A stretch of DNA of 64,000 bases from Thelonectria olida. Taxonomy: Eukaryota; Ascomycota; Sordariomycetes; Hypocreales; Nectriaceae. Shown piece after piece: positions 1 to 9,673 of the stretch (position 1 is the first letter of the stretch; every line of letters starts with the position of its first letter). The position numbers and the translations under genes are program-made. The notes beneath the pieces were generated by a model. The model was not told the DNA's origin. It made no database searches and saw only the letters and a list, made by a program, of their open reading frames with translations. Where the stretch lies: NCBI GenBank assembly GCA_020736575.1, contig JAGPYM010000022.1:496001-560000 (forward strand), written 5' to 3'.

Positions 1-678
1 AAAAATCGCTGGGTTGGTTCCTGTTGAGTTGTAGTCAAATGCGAAATGTTCCACCAGGTCGCGTGCCATTTGAATGAACTCGTCAACTGACATCCTATCA
101 AGCCCCAACTTGAACCCGACTTCATCAGGGACGACCTTGGCAGTAGGTGAGCTTGGACTTTTGTCGATGGACACCTCGGCTTTTGCGTTGATTGCAAGCT
201 TGGTTTCGGAGACAGTATCCGGCTTGGTGACATTATCGGGTTCAGAGACAGCTGCGAAGTCAACCTGCCTGGCTGGCACAGAGGAGATGACCTTGGACTT
301 AGAGACCGTATCTCGTTGCCCATTTTCCACAGAGTTAATGGCAACCCCAAGGCCTTTCGGACGCTGAAGATCAGAAACAGCTGCAAACTTGGAGCCCGCA
401 TAGGATGTGGCGACAATGTCAGCCTTGGAGACTGTGTCGGCCTCCTCGGGGGTACAGTGGGCATTAGGTGAGGTCCGAAGACTGAAATCCGATGCAACAT
501 CGGTCTCAGCTTCAACATCCTGGGGATTAGAGCCAGTCTCGAAGTCAACTTGGAACATGGACGTTGGTACAGACTCAGGAACGAGCTCCGAAGTTTCAGA
601 GCTCAAATCGTGGACCAGTGGAGGCGATGAAAGCCTGGGCAAACAGATGCGCCACCCAAGAATGGCTCCAAATAGGGT
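1..678 (-). CDS. Partial unknown gene running off the left edge
   Basis: I do not recognise this gene. On the minus strand a frame stays open for about 226 codons from a stop at 679-681 down to the first base of the window, so the C-terminus lies outside. The protein is polar and built of loosely repeated short motifs (forms of DFAAVSE, DTVSKA and KVVPDE), then a more ordered stretch near the edge containing MSVDEFIQMARDLVEHF. No ATG lies near the upstream stop; the first in-frame Met is at about 558, so the region above it is either an exon preceded by an intron or not coding. Two plus-strand frames are also open over part of this stretch, but they are shorter and interrupted. The repeats suggest a disordered protein; function unknown. 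Confidence 0.4.
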
Positions 679-994
679 TTAGGGGAAGCATGCATTCAGA
701 AGGAAGTTTAAATCTAGGCCTTGGTTCCGCCGGTAGAAATCATCGCAAGGCCTTTGAGTTCATAATGACGATACCAGAAGTCAAACTCACGTGGCTGTCC
801 CTCGTTCGATCCGGCGCCGGTGCCGGGCCCTCTAAAGTATCAGAAGATCTTGCCTGTCGATCGTCTACTTATACCGGACACGCACGTTGCAAAACATGTC
901 GTTCAGATCAATCAGGTTGATGCAATTCTAATCCTACTAAACAACAATACGAATTCCCACCACCAAATCAACAACACGCCTTTTTTGATTTAAA

Positions 995-1555
995 ATGGCG
1001 GGCTCTGGTGCTGCCCACAAGATTGTCTCTGTGATCCTGCGATTCTTGGAGCTATCCTGCGCCGTAATCGTCCTCGGTCTTCTCTCTCGGCTCGCTTATA
1101 ATCTAAGTATTGCTGGTGTGAACATGGACGGACGCCTTGTGTATACCTGGTTGTCGCGGGCATCGGCATTGCCTATTCAATTTGCTTTTGTCCCCCATTC
1201 GATGCTCTTTTCACCGGCTTTCCCTTCGACATCATACTGTTCATCATGTGGTTGGTGGCATTTTGTCTCCTTGAAACGGTAACAAGCTCCGATTCTCTCC
1301 ACGGGATAGATACTGACGCGAGTGACTTGGGAATAGAAAACGAAGAGCCACACTTGTTCAGCTGCCTGGTACTATGATTATTGGGGTTACTATTGGGGTC
1401 ATTACTGGACTGTTGGACCGGTTGGCCGAGTCGACATTAACCAAGCAGGATGTGCCCAGTGGCGAACCGTTCTCGCGTTTTCGTTCATAGCTTGGTTTCT
1501 TCACCTTGCTTCCACTATTTTTAGGTCAGATGAAGCTGACTCATCACAGATATGA
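995..1555 (+). pseudogene. MARVEL-domain integral membrane protein, one frameshift
   Basis: Small four-helix membrane protein of the fungal MARVEL type, a family tied to membrane apposition and eisosome-like plasma-membrane domains. ATG at 995 opens a hydrophobic helix (ELSCAVIVLGLLSRL); further helices follow, and the last exon has the family hallmark WYYDYWGYYWG, then WRTVLAFSFIAWFLHLAS. An intron at 1279-1336 has a good branch site (TACTGAC) and joins in phase 0. The expected length is about 167 aa, normal for the family. After codon VYT at about 1147 the conserved sequence (VVAGIGIAYSIC) continues in another frame: one base is missing next to a C run. That is either a genuine null allele or an assembly indel. 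The next gene starts 70 bp downstream on the same strand. Confidence 0.75.
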
Positions 1556-1625
1556 GACTAATTATCACAGTGGGAAATAGGTCTCAATTCATTTCCTTCT
1601 GCTTCATCTCCAACACGTCGATAAC

Positions 1626-2930
1626 ATGACGCGGACTATTCGATCGCACAACAAGTCTAGGAAAGGATGCCTCCATTGTAAAATCAGACGCATCAAGGTA
1701 CGTATTCCAGTCGATCAGCGACTGCGAAAGGGGCCGTACTGAGAAACACGACAGTGTGACGAGGTCAAACCCAGGTGCTCCGCTTGCACTCGACGCAGCG
1801 ATGAATGCATCTACGTATCACCACCAATGAATCGGAGATTCAACTCCTTGACAGCCTCATCCACTAAGACTGCCCCTGTCGAGAGCAGGGACCTTGCGAC
1901 TGCCATCTCCTATGAGCTCCCTCGGGTTGTCGGCTCCACTGGCAAGGATTTATTGCCTCTTCGTCTCATGCACCACTACGACACGGCTACAGTCAACTCT
2001 TTCGCCGGGCCTTTCCAGCTGCAAGGGAGGTTGCTCAAGGGACTGCAGGTGGACGTGCCTCTCCTCGCCTTTGAGCATCCGTTCCTCCTCAACACAGTTC
2101 TTCTAGTTGCCATGATCCACATAGCGAGCACGAGTCCTTGCTCAGTTAGCATGGTTGACTTGACGATGCATCGGGACCAAGTTATCTGCGCTCTTCGCAA
2201 AGAACTCGCCGCCGTTTCAGACAACAATCTACGCGCCATCCGCATGTCGTCCTTGTTACTAGCAGCCACATCTCTTGCCGCCGACCGGGTTACAGGTCAT
2301 TCAGGAATCTGGCTTACGAACTTCTTGGCTATGACCATCGGCTCGCGTGCCTTTATGGAACGTCATAGAGCCGGTCACCATTCAAGAAATGACACCAAAC
2401 CAACGGAGCTTGCCGTCACAATGGGCAAATCTTTACATCCTGCAATCCCCTCTTCAATGCCGCTGAGTCTTGAGAAGGTTCTTCGAGTTGAACAAGACGA
2501 TGCCGACTGGGAATACCTCGATGAACTTTACCAAGCAGCATCAGGCATCGCCAAGCTATTCGATTCACTAGCCCGGCCACATACGAGGCTGTCAATCGTG
2601 TTCCAGCTCAAGGCATGGCCATTCTTCTGTGTGTCGGATCGCTTCGTCCATCTAGCCCGTCAGGAACGACCGAGAGCCTTGGTAATTATGGCCTACTATC
2701 TAGCTTTTCTTCGATACTTCCCGGCTACTTGGTTGTACGACGACGTTGCGAGAGGAGATATGGAGAAAATTGTCAATATACTCGGCCCCGAGTGGCATGA
2801 GTTCTTGTCCATTCCAATGACGGCTGTGTTGCTTGACGAGGAATCATTGACCGACTTTCTCCTTGACCAAGTGCCTCCCGAATCTCGCGCCGAGCCGGCA
2901 TCGACTAGTCCCTGGAAGGACAGTGCTTGA
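1626..2930 (+). CDS. Zn(II)2Cys6 fungal transcription factor
   Basis: Nuclear regulator of the Gal4-type binuclear cluster class. Exon 1 (1626-1697) encodes the basic N-terminus and the first two cysteines (GCLHCKIRRIK). An intron at 1698-1754 splits the cluster, and exon 2 (from 1755) supplies CDEVKPRCSACTRRSDEC, so all six cysteines are present with normal spacing. The protein is about 415 aa: residues 15-45 are the cluster and the rest is the helical fungal regulator region ending in SPWKDSA. It is short for the class but shows no internal stop. A start at the later ATG at 1827 would lose the DNA-binding domain; the spliced model is clearly better. Target genes are unknown; the divergent or nearby membrane-protein genes are candidates only by position. 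Confidence 0.9.
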
Positions 2931-3367
2931 TTTGATATGGCATCATGAACCAATAGATGATGAGAGCATCCAACATCACATAGCGATTTTATTTTAAATG
3001 CCGAGAACATAGAGATATAATTATGAAGTGATGTACATGAGATCAATTAGGCCGCGTAGCCTATAATTGAACTGGATAGATGAAGTCAATCCCGTTCTGA
3101 GTCAACAATGCACAAGATGGCAAAAGGCTCACAGTTCGTGTCCTCAAAATACGATTATTATTTGCGATGTGATAACTAAATGACAGTGCTCCCTCTATTT
3201 TCACTAAATCAAAGAACCATTTCCCAGATATTAAAGCCCAACCTGCAGCTCGCAGTTCAATTCTATTTCCGTCTTCGATGTGTTTAACTTCCCCACATTT
3301 GTCCCAGGCTTGACGTATCCTTGTTTGTGCTCATCCACCTTCAGCCCGTTGCAATATTCGCAATCAA
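2931..3367. other. Intergenic region between convergent genes
   Basis: Between the stop of the Zn2Cys6 gene and the stop of the RTA1-like gene. The genes converge, so this should hold both 3' UTRs and poly(A) sites. AT-rich stretches are present but I see no ORF, repeat or RNA gene. Confidence 0.5.
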
Positions 3368-4262
3368 CTAAGATTCAATCTGCAGATCCTGTAGGGCCAA
3401 AATCTCCTTCTTGGTGGGCACATAGTTTGCAGGATGGAAAAGGGCAATGATGGCTGCGACCCCTAGCATTAACAACGCATCAAAGACGTAGAGATAAGCC
3501 TCGTGAGTCATCAATGGCCCATCGCTGTCACTCGTGTATTCAATCAGTCTGAAGAGAGATCGGACAAAAACAAGGCCAGCTGATAGATATAGCACCGTCA
3601 AGACGCCACGCCAACCTTGGAGCCATTTTCCGCTATGCTCGACTGGTAACAACGGAGGTGGACGGTTGATGACTCGAATGTGGAACACCACAGCCGCGAC
3701 GATGAAAAGCCCAAAGAAAATGATCTGAACGGCCAAGCCAATCAAGATAACAGTCTGTCCCGTGGTGAAGGTGCTCTGCTTCGCGAGCAAGCCACCTCCC
3801 ATGCACTGCATCAGAAACGAGATGACATCGCCGAGGACGAAGACTTTGGTCAGCTTGGTCGGCTTGATGGGCGAGAGTCGCGGGGCGCGGAGGAAGAGAA
3901 TGAGGCGGCCGAGAACCATGTATATGGAGGCAGCGAACAGAGCAGGTGCTACAAGTAGGCACAAGGTTTGGATCATAAAGAACCCTGTGCTAGATGGATC
4001 GGATGTGCTTAGGAAACGACCGACGTAACCGATCGTCTCGACTGCTAACATGTTAATAAGATGGTCAGGGTTTGACGGGTACTCCGCTACCCCGTTGATA
4101 CTTACCGATGCAGCCGAGAAGTAGAGGGGTGAAATACCACGCTTTCCGGTGGAAAATGATCCATATGTGCCAGAGAGACGCAACGCCAAATGCAATCAGG
4201 AAAATCATAGCCGCCGCTGGCGACGGCTTGTACTTGTACAGGTTGTACCCATCTTCAGCCAT
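3368..4262 (-). CDS. RTA1-like seven-helix membrane protein
   Basis: Member of the RTA1/RSB1 family of fungal seven-transmembrane proteins, linked to lipid translocation and to resistance to toxic lipophilic compounds. Exon 1 (4262-4106) begins MAEDGYNLYKYKPS and carries helix 1; an intron (4105-4042, with a CCTGAC branch) joins to exon 2 (4041-3368), giving the conserved LLGCIVETIGYVGRF. Later family marks include LVAPALFAASIYMVLGR, FVLGDVISFLMQCMGGGLL and VFVRSLFRLIEY. Seven hydrophobic segments can be counted and the product is about 276 aa, both usual. ATG 4262 is preferred because an upstream in-frame codon at 4286 is GTG. Localisation is expected in the plasma or endoplasmic membrane. 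Nothing is broken. Confidence 0.93.
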
Positions 4263-4794
4263 GTTAAGAGGATGATGGGGGGACACGGTAAAATATTGGA
4301 AGAAAAATGGTAAAATATTAGAAGAAAATTAATCGTGAAGAATCGAGATATTGTTATACTCCAGCTCAAGAGAATTCTAACTGATTTATATATCGTCATT
4401 GTACCACTGAACGCGTAGTTATCCTATTACTCTGTCCCAAAATGAGACGGAAATATTTAGTTCGCATCTCGCACTTCGCATTTCGCATTTAGGTACGTAC
4501 TATGACTACTAGTGTGAACAGGGGTCGTCTGCAGGGGCCAGGAAGTACCCCTGAGTCCCTCCACCGCCCACACTATTCATGTTGGTCAGTTCTGATTGGG
4601 ACTGTTCGATTGCAACAGGTTGATCAGCTAGCTCAAGCAGCTGTATTTGCGTCGTTCGATAATTATAGTATATCTATAGTCATGTTTACCTGGAAAATCC
4701 ATCACCATGGAGTCCATAACGCCACGCCATAATACAATCATTCTTTCCCAGCCAGTCTACAGTCAAACCCGCCGGGTACAATCCAGACAGATGC
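4263..4794. other. Intergenic region, no gene seen
   Basis: Upstream of the RTA1-like gene and downstream of the phosphorylase pseudogene. The first 150 bp are A/T-rich, as expected for a promoter on the minus strand. No supported ORF, repeat or RNA gene. Confidence 0.4.
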
Positions 4795-5858
4795 CTACAC
4801 TTTCCGCCTTTTTCTTGCCTGCTCCCCTTCTCTCTCGTCATACATGCTTCGCAGCCACGTAGGCCTCTCTGTGAAACTTCGTCTGATGCTGCCATGACTG
4901 CCTTTATCATCCGCCTTGGCCACAACGCCGAGCAACAGCTTCGCATACGCCGCTGCGGCGGCGGCTACATACTCCTGCCAGGTATCATTCTTGTTTGCGT
5001 CGCAGTAATCACTGATGCCACGGATTACGAGGCAATCAACGGCATTGGTCACGCCAGCCGCCTCCATCTCAAAGCACTGGTCGCGAAATGTAGCATCCTT
5101 CACTACACGGTTCCCTGACGCCACGGGCCCGTAGTGAATCGTGGGATCCGTCGTTGGTCGTGGCATACGTTGTCGCATGTGAGAGCATCCTCCAGACAGG
5201 TTCCGCGGCCGACATGTAGCGCATGCAACTTGGAAGAGTACATCGAGCTCATTGCCGGGGTAACTGTAGCGGGGCATGCGGCCGGCGACTTTGCGGAGGT
5301 TAGGGGCCAGTGGTTCCGGCCCTAGATCTGGATCTGACTGAAGGGCGGCGATAGCCGTCGTCAGGATTCGCGGCGGACGTTGTAACGTGCCCGTCAGCTT
5401 TAGAGACTTGCCTTCCTCCTCTTTGCCGAGGTCATATTGGAGCACACCGGGACAGGTGCCGACAGGCTGGCTGACGACCACGTCACCGATCGGATGTCAA
5501 TCTTCTCCGAGGGTACACCACCGGCGATACCGACCAGGAGACAGAATTAGAGGGACTCGAAGCTGCGGACCATGTTGCATGCGGCCGCTGCGGCCGCGTT
5601 GGTGCCATATTCGCCGGCTGGAAGACATGCTGCGACGACCATGTGCTGGGCCATCTTGCCCAACGCATATTGGTTGCTGTCACCTGGTACCGTCTCCAAG
5701 TTGTCATGTCTGCTATCAAAGAGGGCACGGACAGCCATGAGCTCCTTAGGTAACGGACAGAGAATTCCCACAGTGTACTGGCTTCGGGTATACTTCTTGT
5801 TGTCAATGGAAACTCTTGAGTCTGGGATTTCTCTGCGTGATTCGCTTGGAGACGTCAC
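4795..5858 (-). pseudogene. Nucleoside phosphorylase-like NLR effector domain, broken
   Basis: PNP_UDP-type domain of the kind that forms the N-terminus of many fungal NLR-like proteins or stands alone. Starting at ATG 5858, the frame reads QYTVGILCPLPKELMAVRALF, LACLPAGEYGTNAAAA and MVRSFESL, then hits TAA at about 5548-5550. The conserved LLVGIAGGVPSEKIDIR follows in the same frame; one base is then missing at about 5495, after which DVVVSQPVGTCPGVLQYDLG and the rest of the domain run to TAG at 4795 (PTIHYGPVASGN, GVTNAVDCLVIRGISDYCD). The stop fits a CAA-to-TAA change. No NB-ARC or NACHT domain follows, so this was a stand-alone domain or has lost its partner. Two independent lesions make a functional product unlikely. 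Confidence 0.85.
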
Positions 5859-6781
5859 TGAACGTCGGGTAATAACATCAAGGCTGATGCACTTGCAGGA
5901 AAATTGACTCCTGAGATTCTCGAGAAGATTGACGACGTTCTCAACAACAAGCCTCCATTGTTAACTCAGCGATTCTAAGTTCCCCACACAAAACAGCGTA
6001 TTCGAATTAGCAACAATTAGATAAGTCAAAGCACCGACTTCTCGGCCACCCGGGGTTCTCGGCCACCCTGACTGGGGTCATGACGGTCAGGAAAAGCCTC
6101 ATATAACCACAACACAATATAATTAAAATGAACAGATGACATTTCTAGCTATTCAAGCTGCCATTCGAAACACATATCTTCTAGTTTTAATTGACTGACT
6201 CCTTGGGACGTTCTGGGCGGGTCTAGAATTGAGAGATGGTCTGTGAAACGCAGATAGAGAAATCCAACGCACTCCGGCGAGCCACTCTGGAACGCCGCAC
6301 CTCAGAGGACGACATTCAGGACCCCTGGAGTGTGGTCAATCCCCCTACAACTCCTCCAGAGGCTAAAATTGCAGTGGACCGGGCTCCCGCACAAGAAGAC
6401 GTGTGTGGCCGCCAAGGACGGGTAAAAGCGGGGATTCGAGGTTAATGAGCGAGTGAGTTGGGCTACGCATTATCGATGTAAGCGCTGGAGCTTAATTGTA
6501 CGACTTGAGAATGTGGAATACACAAAAGGGAGAAAGATTTCCTATTCATGTGCACTCTTTGTACAGTAAATGACGATGGTTTCCAAGGCGAGGCAGATAT
6601 CTGCCGCACTAGGCTGCGTGCTGGAAAGTCCAACCGGGGCTCAAAACAGGGATATGGCCCCAGATCTGGTCCACTGCGGGGACTCTTACAGGGGTATGCG
6701 ATCCCAAAAATGGGCCTGCTCAGGCACCTCAGCCCGACCTCAGCACCCACTCAGCTTAGAGCGTCAGGAGCTCAGCTCTAG
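5859..6781. other. Intergenic region, no confident gene
   Basis: Holds a small plus-strand ORF (6236-6445, 69 codons, polar, no recognised motif) and otherwise nothing I can support. The ankyrin fragment that follows begins without its own start, so the missing 5' part may once have lain here. Confidence 0.3.
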
Positions 6782-7489
6782 AAACGGAAATGGATTTTGG
6801 TGCATTTTGCATCACTGATTGGACACATCGAGGTGGTCAAGCTGCTCATTGAGAAGGGAGCTGACGCTGTGGTTGCGAACAAGAATGGGTGGACGCCATT
6901 GCATTGGGCATCACAGAATGGACACATCGAGGTAGTCAAGCTGTTGCTAACAATTCTAGGTGTGGAAACAAGCAGGGCAGACAACCATGGTCGTACGGCG
7001 TTGTTCTTCGCTTCCAGATTTGGGTACAACAATGTGGTTCAAGCGCTGCTTGCCGATGGGCGAATCGACCCGGGCATCAAGGACTGGTACGGTTCGACAT
7101 CGTTGTTTGCTGCCGTCAGGAACGGCCACTTCGAAGTGGTGGAGCTTTTACTCGCGGCTGGAGGTATGACCATTGAGGGCCAAGACGGTTTTGGTCGGAG
7201 TCTCTTCTGGTGGGCGCGGCGCACTGGCAATCTTCGGGTCCTTCAGCTCCTAGTGCAGCATGCCGAAAAGGCTGGCAGTCCTATCCCTGACGACCCTACC
7301 CCCGTCAATGCCACCTTTATTCCGTTTGATCATGAATCCGCTCGGTGTGACGCCTGTACACTGAGCATCCAGGAAGGCTGTGGATATTCTTGCAGAGTGT
7401 GCGACAGCGGGGATTTTGACCTATGCGTCGAGTGCTTTGACGGGGGTATCCGATGTCGTGACAGCTCTCACGTGCTGGTGCCTCGGTGA
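6782..7489 (+). pseudogene. Ankyrin-repeat plus ZZ zinc-finger fragment
   Basis: C-terminal piece of a fungal ankyrin protein, probably from an NLR. The frame opens after a TAG at 6779 with no ATG in a sensible place, and ankyrin repeats start at once in mid-repeat (VHFASLIGHIEVVKLLIEKG, then NGWTPLHWASQNGHIEVVKL). About five repeats are followed by a ZZ-type finger: CDACTLSIQEGCGYSCRVC, then DLCVECF and a final SSHVLV, with the paired cysteines and closing histidine in place. The stop is at 7487-7489. Ankyrin-ZZ tails are common at the ends of fungal PNP/NACHT NLRs. Together with the phosphorylase pseudogene 0.9 kb away on the opposite strand, it looks like debris of such genes. A cryptic upstream exon cannot be excluded. 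Confidence 0.7.
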
Positions 7490-7936
7490 GCGTCCAGAAG
7501 ACCTATCCCTGATGGCCTGCCCGGCCGTATGATGTGAGTGATTTGCAACACCTCGCTAGGTATGCACGTGTCTTCGGATGAAGCTAAGGGACGTTCCGAC
7601 AACCAGTTGACGGAAGAGAGAAGAAACTTAGCGAGGAGCATGCCGACACCCTTCTGATCAGGTTCAAGAACTAGCCTCTACGTAGTATAGGGTAGGCTGA
7701 ACTGGTTTCATAAGTGATAGACCGGGTCTAAGTTACATTAGCAGATGTTAGGCACATTACCATTAAGGTGACCCTCACGGGATTGGTTAAAAAAGGTGGG
7801 TGCTGTATTCTGCCAGCCCAGACCGCCCTTGAGCTTGAATAAGCCTCAGATGGGTCGTGACAGTAGGAATACTCCAGATTAAATGGCAGGTCTCATCCAG
7901 CCACATGCATACATCCCTCTTCACGGCTGAGCCGCG
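7490..7936. other. Promoter region of the HET gene
   Basis: About 450 bp between the ankyrin-ZZ stop and the HET start. No ORF of note. The HET start at 7937 lies close after the sequence GCTGAGCCGCG. No clear TATA element that I would defend. Confidence 0.35.
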
Positions 7937-9673
7937 ATGCGTCTCCTGAGAGCAGAAACTCTTCGGTTCGAAGACTTTATCGGCGACGATATTCCAGAGT
8001 ATGCGATACTATCCCACCGCTGGGAGCAGGATGAGCTCTCGTACCAGGACATGTGCAGAGTCATTGAGCACGGCAAAGTGGCGCCAGGAATGAGGCATAT
8101 TCAGGAAAAGCAAGGCTTCCGCAAAATCTACAACTTCAGTCGCCAGGCATTAAAAGATGGCTATGAATATGTATGGACCGACACCTGCTGTATCGATAAA
8201 TCCAGCAGCGCCGAACTCCAAGAAGCCATCAACTCGATGTATCAGTGGTATGAGAGCTCCGGAACCTGCTATGCCTACCTCTACGACGTATCTATCCCTA
8301 CTCATAGTGGAAACCCACTTGGCAGAGGCCTGTCCGCAGCAGGATGCATCGAGTCCTTCAAGGCATCTCGATGGTTTACTCGAGGCTGGACACTCCAAGA
8401 ACTCCTAGCCCCACGGAGTCTGGTATTTTTTGACCAGAATTGGAAGAAGTGTGGCACCGCCAGTGACTTATATAAAGTCATCGAAATAATTACAGGCATA
8501 GATGTCCGAAAGGTCGTCAGAGATGTGGGCCGAGATGGTCCAAGGTTCTGGCCGTTTCGAATCGCAAGGCGTATGTCCTGGGCCGCAAACCGACAGACCA
8601 CTAAAATCGAGGATCGAGCGTATTCGCTCCTCGGACTCTTCGACATCAACATGCCATTGCTCTACGGCGAGGGAGAGCGAGCATTCCAGCGTCTACAAGA
8701 GGAAATTCTCAAGGTCGATGAGGATGCCTCCATCTTAGCGTGGAGCTCTACGGAAGCTGAGGCGGGATTCGCGCCTAATGGCCTAGCCAGGTCACCTACT
8801 CAATTTCACAAATACTTGGACCTGGTGGACCCAAGGAACACCCGTCTTCGCTATGTGGGTTTCAATCCAACAATGATACCACGAGGTCTCCAGGCGGTAT
8901 TGAGGATCCAGAGAGATCGAAACGAACAGGTGCTCGCATACGCTGTTTTAATAACCGAAGGAGACCAACGCTCTAAGTGGTCGAGGTCCCTAGTACTCCC
9001 TATTATGTTCTCTAAATTAACCTTCCTTCGGTCGGATATAGAGAACGAATGCATCAGGTTCTCGAATCCTCTTTGGGTTCCATCAACCTTTGTTACGGAA
9101 TCCGAGCCAGAGCCCGTTTGCTTCATCAGACAGGTGCAGGCCGCAGATGTGAATCCCAATAGTGACGGGTTGAGCCTTTGCTCAACCGTGTGGAAGGATT
9201 ACGTCACATCATTCACATATCCTGTTCAAACGCAGCCTGGACGTCGCCATTTTCCTGCCATTTTTGGTGGATTCTCCAAAAGCTCGGGATGGAAAAAGGG
9301 TGGCCGCATCTTCATCCTGGAATTAACTGCCCGTGCCGAGGCAGCGCAGAGGTTCATTGTTCTAGTCGATTATCAAGTAACAGGCAGGAAAATGGTCGAG
9401 GGCCCAACTGTCACAGTCATCAGGCTGCAGCGAGCGATAAATCTGGCCTATGCTGCGAAGTTGGCGAGATTGAGGAAACTTCGATGTGCCTTTTCTCCAT
9501 GTAATCTCACCGATTGTAACGGCAATTTGATTCCCACGGATGAAATTGTTTGCGTCAGTAGTTTCTACAGTTACTGGATTCATGCTGGAGATGACCGTTT
9601 CGAGAAGTTACCGGTTTGCCCAGTCAGGGAACCTGCGACCAAAGCCCTTTGCGCCACGAGAAGACTGCGATAA
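7937..9673 (+). CDS. HET-domain heterokaryon incompatibility protein
   Basis: Intact single-exon gene for a 578-aa protein with an N-terminal HET domain, the cell-death effector domain (TIR-like fold) of fungal allorecognition. Conserved blocks are visible in order: YAILSHRWEQDELSYQDM (about residues 22-40), YVWTDTCCIDKSSSAELQEA (about 78-97), then MYQWY, CYAYLYDV, and RWFTRGWTLQELLAPRSLVF (about 145-165). A second conserved segment, IEDRAYSLLGLFDINMPLLY with GEGERAFQRLQEEI, is also typical of the HET-E/HET-D/HET-10 group. No NACHT or WD repeats follow, so it belongs to the HET-only class. Translation starts at the first ATG, directly at the family's usual RLL(R/N) opening. It is the only clearly functional member of the local incompatibility cluster. 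Confidence 0.95.
   Translation: MRLLRAETLRFEDFIGDDIPEYAILSHRWEQDELSYQDMCRVIEHGKVAPGMRHIQEKQGFRKIYNFSRQALKDGYEYVWTDTCCIDKSSSAELQEAINSMYQWYESSGTCYAYLYDVSIPTHSGNPLGRGLSAAGCIESFKASRWFTRGWTLQELLAPRSLVFFDQNWKKCGTASDLYKVIEIITGIDVRKVVRDVGRDGPRFWPFRIARRMSWAANRQTTKIEDRAYSLLGLFDINMPLLYGEGERAFQRLQEEILKVDEDASILAWSSTEAEAGFAPNGLARSPTQFHKYLDLVDPRNTRLRYVGFNPTMIPRGLQAVLRIQRDRNEQVLAYAVLITEGDQRSKWSRSLVLPIMFSKLTFLRSDIENECIRFSNPLWVPSTFVTESEPEPVCFIRQVQAADVNPNSDGLSLCSTVWKDYVTSFTYPVQTQPGRRHFPAIFGGFSKSSGWKKGGRIFILELTARAEAAQRFIVLVDYQVTGRKMVEGPTVTVIRLQRAINLAYAAKLARLRKLRCAFSPCNLTDCNGNLIPTDEIVCVSSFYSYWIHAGDDRFEKLPVCPVREPATKALCATRRLR

Noticed and set aside
74..682. Plus-strand ORFs at 74-367 and 407-682
   Set aside because: They are antisense to the longer open minus frame that runs to the edge; serine/threonine-rich without motifs.
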